From contig NZ_JAQTUH010000001.1 of the NCBI RefSeq assembly GCF_028710345.1, positions 186,001 to 250,000 of the forward strand: DNA of 64,000 nucleotides. Direction: 5' to 3'. A program made the position numbers and the translations under genes. The stretch is from Sulfuricurvum sp. (GTDB lineage Bacteria > Campylobacterota > Campylobacteria > Campylobacterales > Sulfurimonadaceae). Below, one piece after another: positions 42,725 through 51,388 of the stretch (position 1 is the stretch's first letter; each line of letters starts with the position of its first letter). Below the pieces are notes generated by a model. That model was not told the origin of the DNA and did not search any database. It was given only the letters and a program-made list of their open reading frames with translations.

Positions 42725-45700
42725 GGCTTTTCCTTTTGTAGAGTTTGAGAGATAAGAGATGCTGCTTTATCGAATTCAAATTTTTGTATCCATTGATACG
42801 CTTCGCTCAATTCGCTCTCTTCAGAATTAGACAATATTACAGAATCATCAAACGCCGTAGCATCACCGTTTCGAAGTTTCAATAAGAGCATATTGAGCTG
42901 GGTTAGAGTTGGTGCTTCCGAAGAAGCTATATGTTGTCGATGGGTTTCAAGGGTTTCAATCTCTCTACTGAGCCGTTGAATTTCGGTGTCAATGGCGAGG
43001 AGTAAGGGGTGCGCAATCGGATGTTCTGAGAATTCTGCTTCGCGGGAGAGTTGGGTAAGAAGTCCCATCCCAAGCATAGCGGCAACACTTTTTAGGGTGT
43101 GGCATAACCGTTTTGCACTTTGCGTATCCTCTTGGAGTGCGTGGGTGTAGCGCTCACTAAAGTTGTATTGTTCATGGGGAAACTTTTGTAGAAGGCGTCG
43201 ATAAAGATGATCGTTTCCGCTGAGTCGTTGGAGGGCGTTTTGGGTATCAACTCCTTCGATAGGGGGAAATGAGGCTATCTTAGAGAGTTCATCCAAATCG
43301 ATGTTTCGATGACATTGCAGGGCGATTTCACGGTAGAGTTTAGATGAATCAATCGGTTTGGTGATATACCCATCCATTCCGACTGAACGACATTGTGCTT
43401 CATCTCCATCCATAACATTTGCCGTCATAGCGATGATAGGTATGTAGGGTAATGCGAGGTCACTGCGGATATGACGTGTCGCTTCATAGCCATCCATAAT
43501 CGGCATTTGGCAATCCATAAGTATGGCATCAGGAGTTGGATTTTGGAGGAGCCACTCGAGAGCCTCTTGCCCGTTGGAGACGATAGAGACATTTATTTTA
43601 GCATCGGTGAGTATTTCATAGGCGACCTCTTGATTACTTTCGTTATCTTCGACTAGCAAAAGAGAGAGTCCGTTGAGCGATTTAATGAGAGAATCATTAG
43701 GGGTATCAATCGGATGAGAATGGCTGAGGCGTGAATGTCCGTATATCTCTATCAATGTATCAAAAAGATGAGAAGGGGTGATTGGTTTGATTAAGATTTT
43801 TTCAGGTCGCTCGATGGCGAATTGTTTAAGCAACTCCTCTTTTTCATACGCCGTCGCCATAATGATGGAGGTAATCTGTCGTGAGTAGCGTTCATTGATA
43901 CGGTGATACAATTCAACCCCGTTCATCTCCTCCATTTTCCAATCCAAAATGGCAATATCGGCACTAAACCCAGTGTCTAATAAATGCAATGCTTCATGAG
44001 CATTTTTACAAATAGCATTGTCGATACCAAAACGTGAGAGCATCTCATGAAAAATTTCCCGTGCGGTTTCGTTATCATCTACCACAAGGACTTTTAAGCG
44101 TTGAATAGCCGAAGTCTCGATTGGGAAATTCTCTGAATCTGTTATGCCAAGGGGAATTTCAAACCAAAAAGTACTCCCTTGATTCACAGAGCTTTTAAAT
44201 CCTATCGTCCCACCCATCAGGGTGACTAACTGTTTTGCGATTGCCAGCCCTAAACCGGTTCCCCCAAATTTACGTGTTGTAGACATATCGGCTTGGGTAA
44301 AAGCGCGAAAGAGGAGGTTTTGCTGATCTTGGGATATTCCTATACCGGTATCTTTTACCTCGAATCGGAGTGTTTGGGTATCGTGTTGCATCTCTAGGAG
44401 ACGTATTTTAATGACAACTTCCCCTTCAGCTGTAAATTTTACCGCATTGGAGACGAGATTCAGGAGGATTTGTTTGAGACGAAGAGGGTCTCCGCTATAG
44501 CTTTTGTTAAAGTTGTTTTCAATATCGATTAAGAGTTCTATCCCTTTTTGTTCCGCACGCATCCCTAGTAAATCTGTAACGGAGATAACCAACTCTTCAA
44601 GATTAAACAAGATAGATTCTATTTGGAGTTTTCCGGCTTCGATTTTGGAAAAGTCGAGAATGTCATTGATAATGTCGAGGAGAAGATGGGAAGCTTCAGA
44701 CGCTTTGGTGATAAAGTGACGCTCTTTTTCGGGCAATTTCCCTTTGAGTGCGAGTTCGGTCATCCCGATAATCGCGTTCATCGGTGTTCGTATCTCATGG
44801 GACATATTGGCTAAAAATTCACTCTTTGCTTGCGTTGCGGCATGGGCAGCCTCTTTGGCTTCGATAAGTTCACTAATATCGACGATAGCACCGATTAATC
44901 CGGCAGGATTCCCATCAGGATCTGCAAATCCGCTTACCCAATAGAGGGTTTGATGATTTTTACCGTCACTAAAAGGGATGAGCATCTCTTTACGAGAGGT
45001 TCCGATTGTATTGATTATCTCTTCATCTTCGGCTTGGTAGAGTAGCCGATCTTCATAGGGGAGATACTCTAAATCCAATACTTGTTTGCCGATGAGGCTC
45101 TCTCTGGAGATTCCAAACGTCTCCTCATACGCTTTGTTGACCCCGATAAAACGGTAATCTTTCCCTTTGTAAAACAGAGGATAGGGAATCGTATCGATTA
45201 GGGCTTGTTCAAAGGCGATTTGGTGATTCAGATGCTGTTGCAATTTGTGTTGCATAATCATGTTGTTATGGCTAATGCTCTCACGCTCTTTGATTCGAAT
45301 ATAACGTTGAAATAAGATAAACAACGGGATGATGAGTAATAAAAATAAGATAGCAATCCCAAGTGTCTGAAGGGCAACATTGATTAAAAGGGTGTGAATC
45401 TCATCGACGGCGATATCGGCACCGATAACATAGTGCTTTCCTTGTGGAGAGACCATCGGGACAAAAACAGAGTGAAATGTCCCCCACTTATCGGTGTATA
45501 CAGGGCTAAAAATTAACTGCTTAGTTGCGTAGGCCTTTTTGAGTTCCATCGGAGGATTTTCATAATGTTCCCAAAAGGTCACTTTCAACCCTTTTTCAGG
45601 ATCGTTAGTTTGTTCATTGGAGATGATAAAATAATAATCATTTTGATCGCGAACAACGATATAGAGATAAGAGGCGTTTAGGGTGTGTGCTAAATGATTT

Positions 45701-45966
45701 GCATCACTAACAAAACGAGTGAACTCTTGAGGTGTGGGGGGTGTTGATTTGGTATAGCGATCAACAAAATGGTTTCCAAATTTTTGGTTCGTTTTGTAGA
45801 CCATTTCGAGTAATTGAAAATCGATTTGTGCCAGTTTCAGGGTATGTTCACGCTCATAAATAGCCCATGAAATCAATAAAACGATTGCGCAGTATACGAG
45901 TATTATGTAACGAAAAAGGGATGAGCCATATAAACGGCGTAAGAGTGCGAGGGGTTTATGTTCCAT
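42721..45966 (-). CDS. Hybrid sensor histidine kinase with two receivers and an HPt domain
   Basis: BarA-like phosphorelay kinase of 1081 residues. Order: membrane segment (about 20-37), periplasmic sensor (38-195), second membrane segment (about 200-222), PAS (about 250-370), HisKA with [10 protein letters not shown] (His about 390), HATPase ([24 protein letters not shown]), first receiver (Asp about 673, [10 protein letters not shown]), second receiver (Asp about 817, [11 protein letters not shown]), and an HPt domain with [12 protein letters not shown] (His about 955). Phosphate probably flows from HPt to the co-encoded HD-GYP regulator. The periplasmic ligand is unknown. Confidence 0.94.
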   Translation of the reverse strand: MEHKPLALLRRLYGSSLFRYIILVYCAIVLLISWAIYEREHTLKLAQIDFQLLEMVYKTNQKFGNHFVDRYTKSTPPTPQEFTRFVSDANHLAHTLNASYLYIVVRDQNDYYFIISNEQTNDPEKGLKVTFWEHYENPPMELKKAYATKQLIFSPVYTDKWGTFHSVFVPMVSPQGKHYVIGADIAVDEIHTLLINVALQTLGIAILFLLLIIPLFILFQRYIRIKERESISHNNMIMQHKLQQHLNHQIAFEQALIDTIPYPLFYKGKDYRFIGVNKAYEETFGISRESLIGKQVLDLEYLPYEDRLLYQAEDEEIINTIGTSRKEMLIPFSDGKNHQTLYWVSGFADPDGNPAGLIGAIVDISELIEAKEAAHAATQAKSEFLANMSHEIRTPMNAIIGMTELALKGKLPEKERHFITKASEASHLLLDIINDILDFSKIEAGKLQIESILFNLEELVISVTDLLGMRAEQKGIELLIDIENNFNKSYSGDPLRLKQILLNLVSNAVKFTAEGEVVIKIRLLEMQHDTQTLRFEVKDTGIGISQDQQNLLFRAFTQADMSTTRKFGGTGLGLAIAKQLVTLMGGTIGFKSSVNQGSTFWFEIPLGITDSENFPIETSAIQRLKVLVVDDNETAREIFHEMLSRFGIDNAICKNAHEALHLLDTGFSADIAILDWKMEEMNGVELYHRINERYSRQITSIIMATAYEKEELLKQFAIERPEKILIKPITPSHLFDTLIEIYGHSRLSHSHPIDTPNDSLIKSLNGLSLLLVEDNESNQEVAYEILTDAKINVSIVSNGQEALEWLLQNPTPDAILMDCQMPIMDGYEATRHIRSDLALPYIPIIAMTANVMDGDEAQCRSVGMDGYITKPIDSSKLYREIALQCHRNIDLDELSKIASFPPIEGVDTQNALQRLSGNDHLYRRLLQKFPHEQYNFSERYTHALQEDTQSAKRLCHTLKSVAAMLGMGLLTQLSREAEFSEHPIAHPLLLAIDTEIQRLSREIETLETHRQHIASSEAPTLTQLNMLLLKLRNGDATAFDDSVILSNSEESELSEAYQWIQKFEFDKAASLISQTLQKEKP

Positions 45967-46076
45967 CGATTAGCCTTTTATAGTAGCTCTATTGTTAAAT
46001 TATAGCAAATAAAAATTATTTTTCGGGAAAACAACAATAATTTTACTTTCTAAGCTCGATAAATGACGTAGAAACG

Positions 46077-46082
46077 TATAAT
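46077..46082 (+). promoter_or_regulatory. -10 element abutting the TonB-like gene start
   Basis: TATAAT ends 5 bases before the ATG at 46088 (TATAATATTTTATG). No Shine-Dalgarno is possible between them, so the mRNA would be leaderless or nearly so. Confidence 0.45.
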
Positions 46083-46087
46083 ATTTT

Positions 46088-46795
46088 ATGCAATACGATT
46101 CATCCTCTTTTCGCGCTTTTTTATGGGCACTTGGAATTCATCTATCGATTATTATCATTATTGTGATTAGCCAATTTGATACGGCAATAAAAAATAGAGA
46201 TTACAAAGAACCGCCAAAACTTTTAATCTCTCTCAAAAATCCGTATCTCCAAGCTTTACCTGCTGATGTTATCAGTTCACCTCCACAATCGATTCCCCAT
46301 CAAGAACGTAAATCTGTACCCGATAAATCGAAAAAAATTCCGATAGTTGAAGACAAAAGTACCTCCTCAGAGATAAAAACCGAACCTGAAGTTCAGAGTG
46401 AAGTATCCACTCCTCCCATTGTGCCGATGGGGAGGGTTGCTGGGTTGATTAAACGCCATTATGGAGATGTTTTTGCCGATTTAACCCCTGAAGAGCAAGC
46501 CTATATTGTAGAAAATATTGTTACCATCCACCGTATTGACCGACGTGTTGGAAATGCATTGCTTGCAGAAAAAGCACCCAATCTTTTTAAAGACGGTGAT
46601 AGTAACTATGTAGAGATGTTTCTTTATCCCGATGGGACAGTATCAGACATAACGCTGATTAATGAGAGAGCTAATGCGGCATTGGATGAACTCACGATGG
46701 AGACAGTGGAGAGAAGTTATTCACAATATCCGCGCCCGAAACAAAAAACATTGATTCGGTTGCATACGAGGATACAAAGGGGGAAAGATCATTAA
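46088..46795 (+). CDS. TonB-like energy-transducer protein
   Basis: A 235-residue protein with the TonB plan: short cytoplasmic start, one membrane helix (about 10-30, FLWALGIHLSIIIIIVISQF), a Pro/Ser/Lys/Glu-rich linker (about 50-120), and a globular end with VEMFLYPDGTVSDITLINER and LDELTMETVERSYSQYPRP, matching the TonB C-terminal strand-helix pattern. No exbB, exbD or outer-membrane receptor gene is close. It is convergent with the cytochrome gene, 9 bases apart. Confidence 0.72.
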   Translation: MQYDSSSFRAFLWALGIHLSIIIIIVISQFDTAIKNRDYKEPPKLLISLKNPYLQALPADVISSPPQSIPHQERKSVPDKSKKIPIVEDKSTSSEIKTEPEVQSEVSTPPIVPMGRVAGLIKRHYGDVFADLTPEEQAYIVENIVTIHRIDRRVGNALLAEKAPNLFKDGDSNYVEMFLYPDGTVSDITLINERANAALDELTMETVERSYSQYPRPKQKTLIRLHTRIQRGKDH

Positions 46796-46804
46796 ACTCT
46801 ATGT

Positions 46805-47134
46805 TTAACAGGTCGGTACGTTGCCTGAATCAGAACCGTATTCAAACAAGAAATCGCGTAAATCTTGCGCTTGACTTTTGAAACCATCACCGTTAAAAAA
46901 TGCAGATGATTTATCTTTTGCATGAGCTTTGACGATTTTTGCTCCGCCGTTTGCGAAAAGTTCTTCCCATTCATCTTGTGTATGCATAGCGGCACCTTTT
47001 GTTCCGTTGCCGTGGCAATTCTTACACGTTTTGAGATAGGCCTTTTGCCCTTTTTTAATATCAGCTGAGGCAGTTGATACCATTGTTCCAACAGCGAGTA
47101 GAATCGCTAAAAGAGATGAAGTTGTTTTAGACAT
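46805..47134 (-). CDS. Monohaem c-type cytochrome, paralogue 1
   Basis: A 109-residue periplasmic cytochrome: signal peptide 1-24, haem motif CKNCH at residues 37-41, then GNGTKGAAMHTQDEWEELFA and a C-terminal EYGSDSGNVPTC with a lone final cysteine. ATG 47134 is preferred over 47143 because AAAGGA is then about 8 bases upstream; the ATG overlaps the stop of the previous gene (TGATG). It is co-transcribed with the two-domain C-x8-C protein. Its close paralogues are at 40922 (haem motif lost) and 49792. Confidence 0.92.
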   Translation of the reverse strand: MSKTTSSLLAILLAVGTMVSTASADIKKGQKAYLKTCKNCHGNGTKGAAMHTQDEWEELFANGGAKIVKAHAKDKSSAFFNGDGFKSQAQDLRDFLFEYGSDSGNVPTC

Positions 47135-47706
47135 CACACACATCCTTTGAAGAACTCTTTTTTGCCACCTTCATAAATCATGTTTTCGAGCTTTAGTGTA
47201 TCTCCATCGATTTTACCGAAAAAGCCGACACCGTTTTGCATAATCGCATGGTCAATTTTTGTTTTACTCACAGTTTGTTTATCTAATTGATATGTTTTAC
47301 CACCAATAACGGCTACTACTTTATCTCCATCAGAGTATTTTTTGAGATCACAATCAGAAAATTCACCTTTATCAGCGCATGACTGAATACCTAAAAATCC
47401 TTTCATATCAGGTACACGTTCAATTTCAGAAGCAATAATACGATTGCCTTCGATGACACCTTTGAATGATACATCATCGTGTCCTAAAGCTACTTCGAGT
47501 TGAGGTTCTGAAATTTTTGGATTTACAATGGTGTATTGTTTTCCATCAATAACAGCAATTAGTGGATCATTTTTAGTGTAATTTGCATAGGTGCAACCAT
47601 TGGTACAGTTTTTACTGAGAAGAGTACCTACATAAGTAGTTTCTTCTATTTCCGTTGCCATTAAACTAAGAGCGCAGAGAGAAATAATCGTGAGAGCTTT
47701 TTTCAT
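47134..47706 (-). CDS. Exported protein with two C-x8-C-type domains
   Basis: A 190-residue protein from ATG 47706 (MKKALTIISLCALSLMA signal peptide). The ATG at 47715 sits directly on the AAAGG site, so 47706 with 9-base spacing is better. The mature part is two tandem copies of one domain: YVGTLLSKNCTNGC (Cys34, Cys38) with PLIAVIDGKQYTI, and FLGIQSCADKGEFSDCDLKK (Cys110 and Cys119) with KVVAVIGGKTYQL. It ends in FFKGCV. The domain also occurs in the single-domain proteins at 47951 and 49394 that flank the radical SAM gene. I know no family name for it. Confidence 0.78.
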   Translation of the reverse strand: MKKALTIISLCALSLMATEIEETTYVGTLLSKNCTNGCTYANYTKNDPLIAVIDGKQYTIVNPKISEPQLEVALGHDDVSFKGVIEGNRIIASEIERVPDMKGFLGIQSCADKGEFSDCDLKKYSDGDKVVAVIGGKTYQLDKQTVSKTKIDHAIMQNGVGFFGKIDGDTLKLENMIYEGGKKEFFKGCV

Positions 47707-47766
47707 CTTATTCATCCTTTATTATGTCGAATAATCAGTCTCCTCTGACGAGATGTCAGGAACTTC

Positions 47767-47778
47767 GGATCATGATCC
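47767..47778. promoter_or_regulatory. Perfect 12-bp palindrome in the divergent control region
   Basis: GGATCATGATCC, extended by CTT/AAG with one mismatch on each side, about 60 bases upstream of the minus-strand start. It could be an operator or a terminator-like hairpin in the leader of the minus-strand operon. Confidence 0.4.
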
Positions 47779-47888
47779 AAAGACGCTTTATTTGAAATCG
47801 TTAAAAGTACAATATTCCTTTTTAGCTTACATAATTATTAATTATTTGTGATAATAATGTGATTTTATTATGACGTGTCACAATTTTA

Positions 47889-47907
47889 TAGCAAAATTTG
47901 CTACAAT
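47889..47907 (+). promoter_or_regulatory. Palindrome overlapping a -10 element before the radical SAM operon
   Basis: TAGCAAAATTTGCTA (47889-47903) is a perfect inverted repeat about a single central base. Its last two bases start a TACAAT -10 element (47902-47907). A protein bound there would block the promoter. The leader would be about 37 bases. Confidence 0.5.
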
Positions 47908-47920
47908 ACTTTTGAATGCG

Positions 47921-47937
47921 TATCAAAAAATTTGATA
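47921..47937 (+). promoter_or_regulatory. Second inverted repeat at the leader end of the radical SAM operon
   Basis: TATCAA-AAAAT-TTGATA, perfect 6-bp arms, ending 3 bases before the GGAG ribosome-binding site. It resembles half-sites of CRP/FNR-type operators (TTGAT..ATCAA read in inverse order), but position downstream of the start point suggests repression or an RNA hairpin. Confidence 0.4.
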
Positions 47938-47950
47938 GATGGAGCTAACA

Positions 47951-48325
47951 ATGCAAAAAACATTGGTCATTTCGCTAAGTAGTATTTTCTTTACATTACC
48001 TCTATTGGCAGATGTCACATCCACAGAAAAAGAAGGCTTTTTACTAACTAAGGAGTGTTTGCAGAAAGGGGAATTTACTGAATGTCCACTAGAACAGCTA
48101 AAGAAAATATCAGGGACGAATCCAATTATGTTGTTTCAGGGAACGGAAGCTAAAACATACATATTGGATATTAGTGGAATCGATAAATCAAAGCTGGATA
48201 AAGTTGCTTTTAAAAATAATATCATCGTTACAGGGACATTGCAAAGTGATAATGTAACTTTAAAAGTTAGTAATATTGTCCAAAAACCAATTTATAAAGA
48301 AATTCGAAGAAGTGGAGTAATATGA
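47951..48325 (+). CDS. Exported C-x8-C protein A, upstream of the radical SAM gene
   Basis: A 124-residue exported protein. I start at ATG 47951 (MQKTLVISLSS) because GGAG lies 6 bases upstream and the paralogue at 49394 has the same N-terminus and the same ATGGAGCT leader; the ATG at 47939 is part of that leader. Signal peptide about 1-20. The only two cysteines are Cys36 and Cys45 (KECLQKGEFTECPLEQL), followed by NPIMLFQGTEAKTYILDI and a beta-rich end, KEIRRSGVI. The stop overlaps the radical SAM start (ATGA). It is a candidate substrate of that enzyme; the family is unknown to me. Confidence 0.78.
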   Translation: MQKTLVISLSSIFFTLPLLADVTSTEKEGFLLTKECLQKGEFTECPLEQLKKISGTNPIMLFQGTEAKTYILDISGIDKSKLDKVAFKNNIIVTGTLQSDNVTLKVSNIVQKPIYKEIRRSGVI

Positions 48326-49392
48326 ACCTCACTCTCTCCCTCACTCACGCTTGTCAACTCCGATGCAATTACTGTTATGCAGGGGAGAAAATCGATAAAC
48401 GGATGAATGAAGAGACCGCGATGCGTGCTATCGATTTTGCGTTTGAGTACCCATCGCAGGAGATGATACTCGGATTTTTCGGGGGTGAACCGTTGTTGGA
48501 GTGGGATTTACTTCAAAAATCGGTAGAGAGAGTCGAAGAAAAAGCCAAAAATACCAATACCTATCTTACCAAAACCCTCACAACGAATGGATTATTGTTG
48601 GATGAGGCAAAAGCTTTATGGTTATCTCAACATGGTTTTCATATCGCCCTTTCTCTCGATGGGAACGAAAAAATGCACAGCACCCACAGAGTGTTTGCTA
48701 ACCAAGCCTCTTCATTTGAGCACACATTCTCAGCTCTCAATATCATCAAAAAATATTTTGATTCTAACCATTTCACGATTATCACAGTGGTTACCCCTCA
48801 AAATGTACATCATCTTTATGAATCGGTGGTAGAATTAGTAGAGCAACACGGGGTGAACCATTTTACCCTTAGTCCGAATCTTTATACTACTTGGGATGAG
48901 GGAGAAACTCTTTGGCAAGAGCAGTATGCGCGTATCGGAGAATATGTGATTTCCTCTTATGAAAAAGGGACTCCTATCTCGGTGAGTTTTATCGACCGAA
49001 AAATCGAAGCGACCCTTAATGAGCATTGTCGTGTTTGCAGTTTTGGAGAGATGGAGATTGCCGTTGCCCCATCGGGCAATATCTACCCATGCGAACGGTT
49101 GATTGGGGATGATTCGGGTGCCGTATTACTGGGTAATGTCCATGGTGGATTTGACATCCCAAAACGTCAAGAAATCTTGCGTGCACGCGGATGTGCTTAT
49201 AGTGAATGTGAAACGTGCGAAATACAAACACGGTGTCAAAACAGTTGCGGTTGTACCAACTATAGCCTCAGCGGAGAGATTAATCTTCCGACACCGATTT
49301 TGTGTTTTAATGAAAAGCTTTCAATATCGATTGCGGATTATGTATATTCTCAGCTGAGTGAAAACAGCTATTTTATAGAGAGATGGAGCTGA
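48322..49392 (+). CDS. Radical SAM/SPASM-domain peptide- or protein-modifying enzyme
   Basis: A 356-residue radical SAM enzyme. The SAM [4Fe-4S] cluster is held by Cys11, Cys15 and Cys18 (CQLRCNYC), with GGEP at 54-57. The C-terminal SPASM domain is complete: Cys239-x12-Gly-x4-Cys257, then Cys296-x2-Cys299-x5-Cys305-x3-Cys309, then Cys328, for two auxiliary clusters. Additional cysteines are 236, 291 and 311. This architecture is that of sulfatase-maturating and RiPP-maturing enzymes (thioether or C-C cross-linking). No sulfatase is near. It is sandwiched with almost no spacing between two exported C-x8-C proteins, which are the obvious candidates for modification in the cytoplasm before export. 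Confidence 0.92.
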   Translation: MNLTLSLTHACQLRCNYCYAGEKIDKRMNEETAMRAIDFAFEYPSQEMILGFFGGEPLLEWDLLQKSVERVEEKAKNTNTYLTKTLTTNGLLLDEAKALWLSQHGFHIALSLDGNEKMHSTHRVFANQASSFEHTFSALNIIKKYFDSNHFTIITVVTPQNVHHLYESVVELVEQHGVNHFTLSPNLYTTWDEGETLWQEQYARIGEYVISSYEKGTPISVSFIDRKIEATLNEHCRVCSFGEMEIAVAPSGNIYPCERLIGDDSGAVLLGNVHGGFDIPKRQEILRARGCAYSECETCEIQTRCQNSCGCTNYSLSGEINLPTPILCFNEKLSISIADYVYSQLSENSYFIERWS

Positions 49393-49393
49393 T

Positions 49394-49789
49394 ATGCAAA
49401 AGACACTGATGATTTCACTGAGTAGTATTTTATTTGTTGCCCCTATGATGGCTGGGGATGTGTATGCAGGGCTATTGACGACACAGCAATGTTTAGCATT
49501 AAAAGAACGGATGGACTGTCCAATGAAGCAATTGGATAAAATTACTCCTCAAAATCCTCTCATGATTTATCAAGAAAATGAAAGTAAACTCTATGTATTA
49601 GATGTCTCAGCAATCGATAAAAAAGATTTAAAGGCAATCGGATTTAGAAACGGTGTTTATATTTTTGGACATTTAAGTGCAGATGGAACAACGTTTGTAG
49701 TTAGAAAAGTATCACCACCGCGACCATTGGAAGATGTAAAAAATCAAGCCTTTATTGAAGGATGGACAAGACCAAGTGGTGCAGGTTGA
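49394..49789 (+). CDS. Exported C-x8-C protein B, downstream of the radical SAM gene
   Basis: A 131-residue paralogue of the protein at 47951: signal peptide MQKTLMISLSSILFVAPMMA, the only cysteines at 33 and 42 (QQCLALKERMDCPMKQLDKI), NPLMIYQENESKLYVLDV, and IFGHLSADGTTFVVRKV. It has an extra C-terminal tail ending EGWTRPSGAG. It starts one base after the radical SAM stop, and its ribosome-binding site GATGGAG lies in the last codons of that gene. Substrate, partner or scaffold of the enzyme; no known domain recognised. Confidence 0.78.
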   Translation: MQKTLMISLSSILFVAPMMAGDVYAGLLTTQQCLALKERMDCPMKQLDKITPQNPLMIYQENESKLYVLDVSAIDKKDLKAIGFRNGVYIFGHLSADGTTFVVRKVSPPRPLEDVKNQAFIEGWTRPSGAG

Positions 49790-49791
49790 TT

Positions 49792-50112
49792 TTATTGGTC
49801 TGAGTCAGATGCACTATATAATAAAAAGTCTCTTATATCTTTGTAGTGAATTGAAAATAACTCTGTTTTGAAAAAAGCGTCAGCTTTTTCATCCTTTTGA
49901 TGGGCTTGTTTGATTTTGGTACCGTTATTGGAAAATAGTTCCTCCCACTCTACTTGGGTATGCATTGCAGCACCTTTAATTCCATTGCCATGACAAACTT
50001 TGCAATTTTTAATATACGCTTTTTGTCCTTTTGGTATATTAGCAAATGCATTAAATGTAAAAACATTAGTAATAAAAATGACTACAAGGAAACGTAAAGT
50101 GATTTTGCTCAT
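49792..50112 (-). CDS. Monohaem c-type cytochrome, paralogue 2
   Basis: A 106-residue periplasmic cytochrome with signal peptide 1-24 and CKVCH at residues 37-41, followed by GNGIKGAAMHTQVEWEELFS. It closely follows paralogue 1 (46805) through the first 60 residues, then diverges and ends LLYSASDSDQ without the final cysteine. It is convergent with the C-x8-C protein B gene, 2 bases apart. TAGGAAC precedes the ATG. Confidence 0.88.
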   Translation of the reverse strand: MSKITLRFLVVIFITNVFTFNAFANIPKGQKAYIKNCKVCHGNGIKGAAMHTQVEWEELFSNNGTKIKQAHQKDEKADAFFKTELFSIHYKDIRDFLLYSASDSDQ

Positions 50113-50203
50113 AAGAGTTCCTAAAATTGTATTATAAATTGTAATCTAATTCTTTCATCGTTTTTCCATCCTATTGTGTGTCATTATATCAAATTCTCCT
50201 CTT

Positions 50204-51388
50204 TTATCTCCACTCCACACAAATCTTCGTCCCTTGATTTTGTTCCGATTCGATGGTGATGTTCATCCCGTACTCTTTGGCAATCATCGCGACGATGTGT
50301 AATCCTATCCCAAATCCCCCAACACTTTTATCGGCGCGGGTGTAACGTTCAAACACCCGATCAATCATATCTTTGGGGATACCGATGCCGTTGTCTTGGA
50401 TGCAGAGGGTGGATGGGGTGAGGGAGATGAGTATCTCGCCGCCCATTTTGTTGTATTTAATCGCATTGGAGAGGAGATTATCGATAACACGGGTCATTTT
50501 GGTTCGATCACTGGAGAGGGTGACGTTACCTGTGATAGAGAGTTTTAGGGTAATCTTTTTTTGCTCGATACGGTGGCGAAAATACTCGATACGTTCCCCT
50601 AAGAGGTGGGAAATATCGAGCGGTTCATTGTGGATGATGAGATCGTGGTTGAGGATGAGATAGGTGAGATCATCGTAGAGGGTGGAGATGGTGCGCGAAG
50701 CGATTTCGATACGTCCTAATTTTTTTTGAACCGATTCGGAGAGTTGAGTTCTATCTAATGATTCCAAATTGGTGAGGATGGCACTCACGGGGGTGTTAAG
50801 CTCGTGGGTGGTGTCTTTGATAAAATCATCGAGGAGGGCTATCGCTTCGTTCATGGGGCGGAGAATCAAACGGGAGAGCAAGAAACCTACTCCGACGAGC
50901 ATCAAAAACAAAATAATTCCGAAAGTAAGGGTTATTTCGAGTGTTTGTTGTCGCCATAAGCCGTCGTCTTCGGTTTCAAAAATCAGATAATATTCCCCCA
51001 TTCCATAGGGTAAGAGGGGGACAATCAGATAGATATGTCCCGATGCGACGTAAATATTTTCTTTGAAATTAATATCGGAGCCATTTAAACGGGAGATTAT
51101 TGGTTTTCGGTCATATCCGTAGAGGGCAGTGGTATAGGCTAAATCTTTTGGGAAAGTAGAAAGATTGCGATCGTTCTCGAGCCACTGTTTGAGTTTAGGG
51201 ACATAACTTTCCGATTCCAACTGCATCGCGAGGCGTTGAGAGGAGAGCATAACCGCTTTAGCGTACTGATAATAGAGGAGACCGAGAAGGGCGAGAATCA
51301 AAACCGACATGATTCCATAGAGGATTAGGAAGCTTTTGAGGGTACGGTATTTAGCGAAATTGATACCCGAGGCGCTTGTGGCTGACAA
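50204..51388 (-). CDS. Sensor histidine kinase of the NhaC operon
   Basis: A kinase of about 394 residues from a TTG at 51388 (reads SATSASGINFAKY), which has GGAAAGGA 6 bases upstream and overlaps the regulator gene by 38 bp; the longer frame to 51463 would overlap by 113 bp and has no signal. Two membrane segments (about 24-44 and 158-180) enclose a periplasmic domain. HisKA motif KDTTHELNTPVSAIL, HATPase motifs NLLSNAIKY, DNGIGIP and FGIGLHIV. Partner of the adjacent OmpR-type regulator. Confidence 0.85.
   Translation of the reverse strand: MSATSASGINFAKYRTLKSFLILYGIMSVLILALLGLLYYQYAKAVMLSSQRLAMQLESESYVPKLKQWLENDRNLSTFPKDLAYTTALYGYDRKPIISRLNGSDINFKENIYVASGHIYLIVPLLPYGMGEYYLIFETEDDGLWRQQTLEITLTFGIILFLMLVGVGFLLSRLILRPMNEAIALLDDFIKDTTHELNTPVSAILTNLESLDRTQLSESVQKKLGRIEIASRTISTLYDDLTYLILNHDLIIHNEPLDISHLLGERIEYFRHRIEQKKITLKLSITGNVTLSSDRTKMTRVIDNLLSNAIKYNKMGGEILISLTPSTLCIQDNGIGIPKDMIDRVFERYTRADKSVGGFGIGLHIVAMIAKEYGMNITIESEQNQGTKICVEWR

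Noticed and set aside
47921-47937. FNR/CRP box before the radical SAM operon
   Set aside because: The half-sites are in the inverse order of an FNR box and lie downstream of the predicted start point, so I list it only as an inverted repeat.
48322-49392. Radical SAM protein as a sulfatase-maturating enzyme
   Set aside because: The SPASM pattern is shared, but no sulfatase gene is near and the flanking exported proteins are better candidate substrates. It cannot be excluded without phylogeny.
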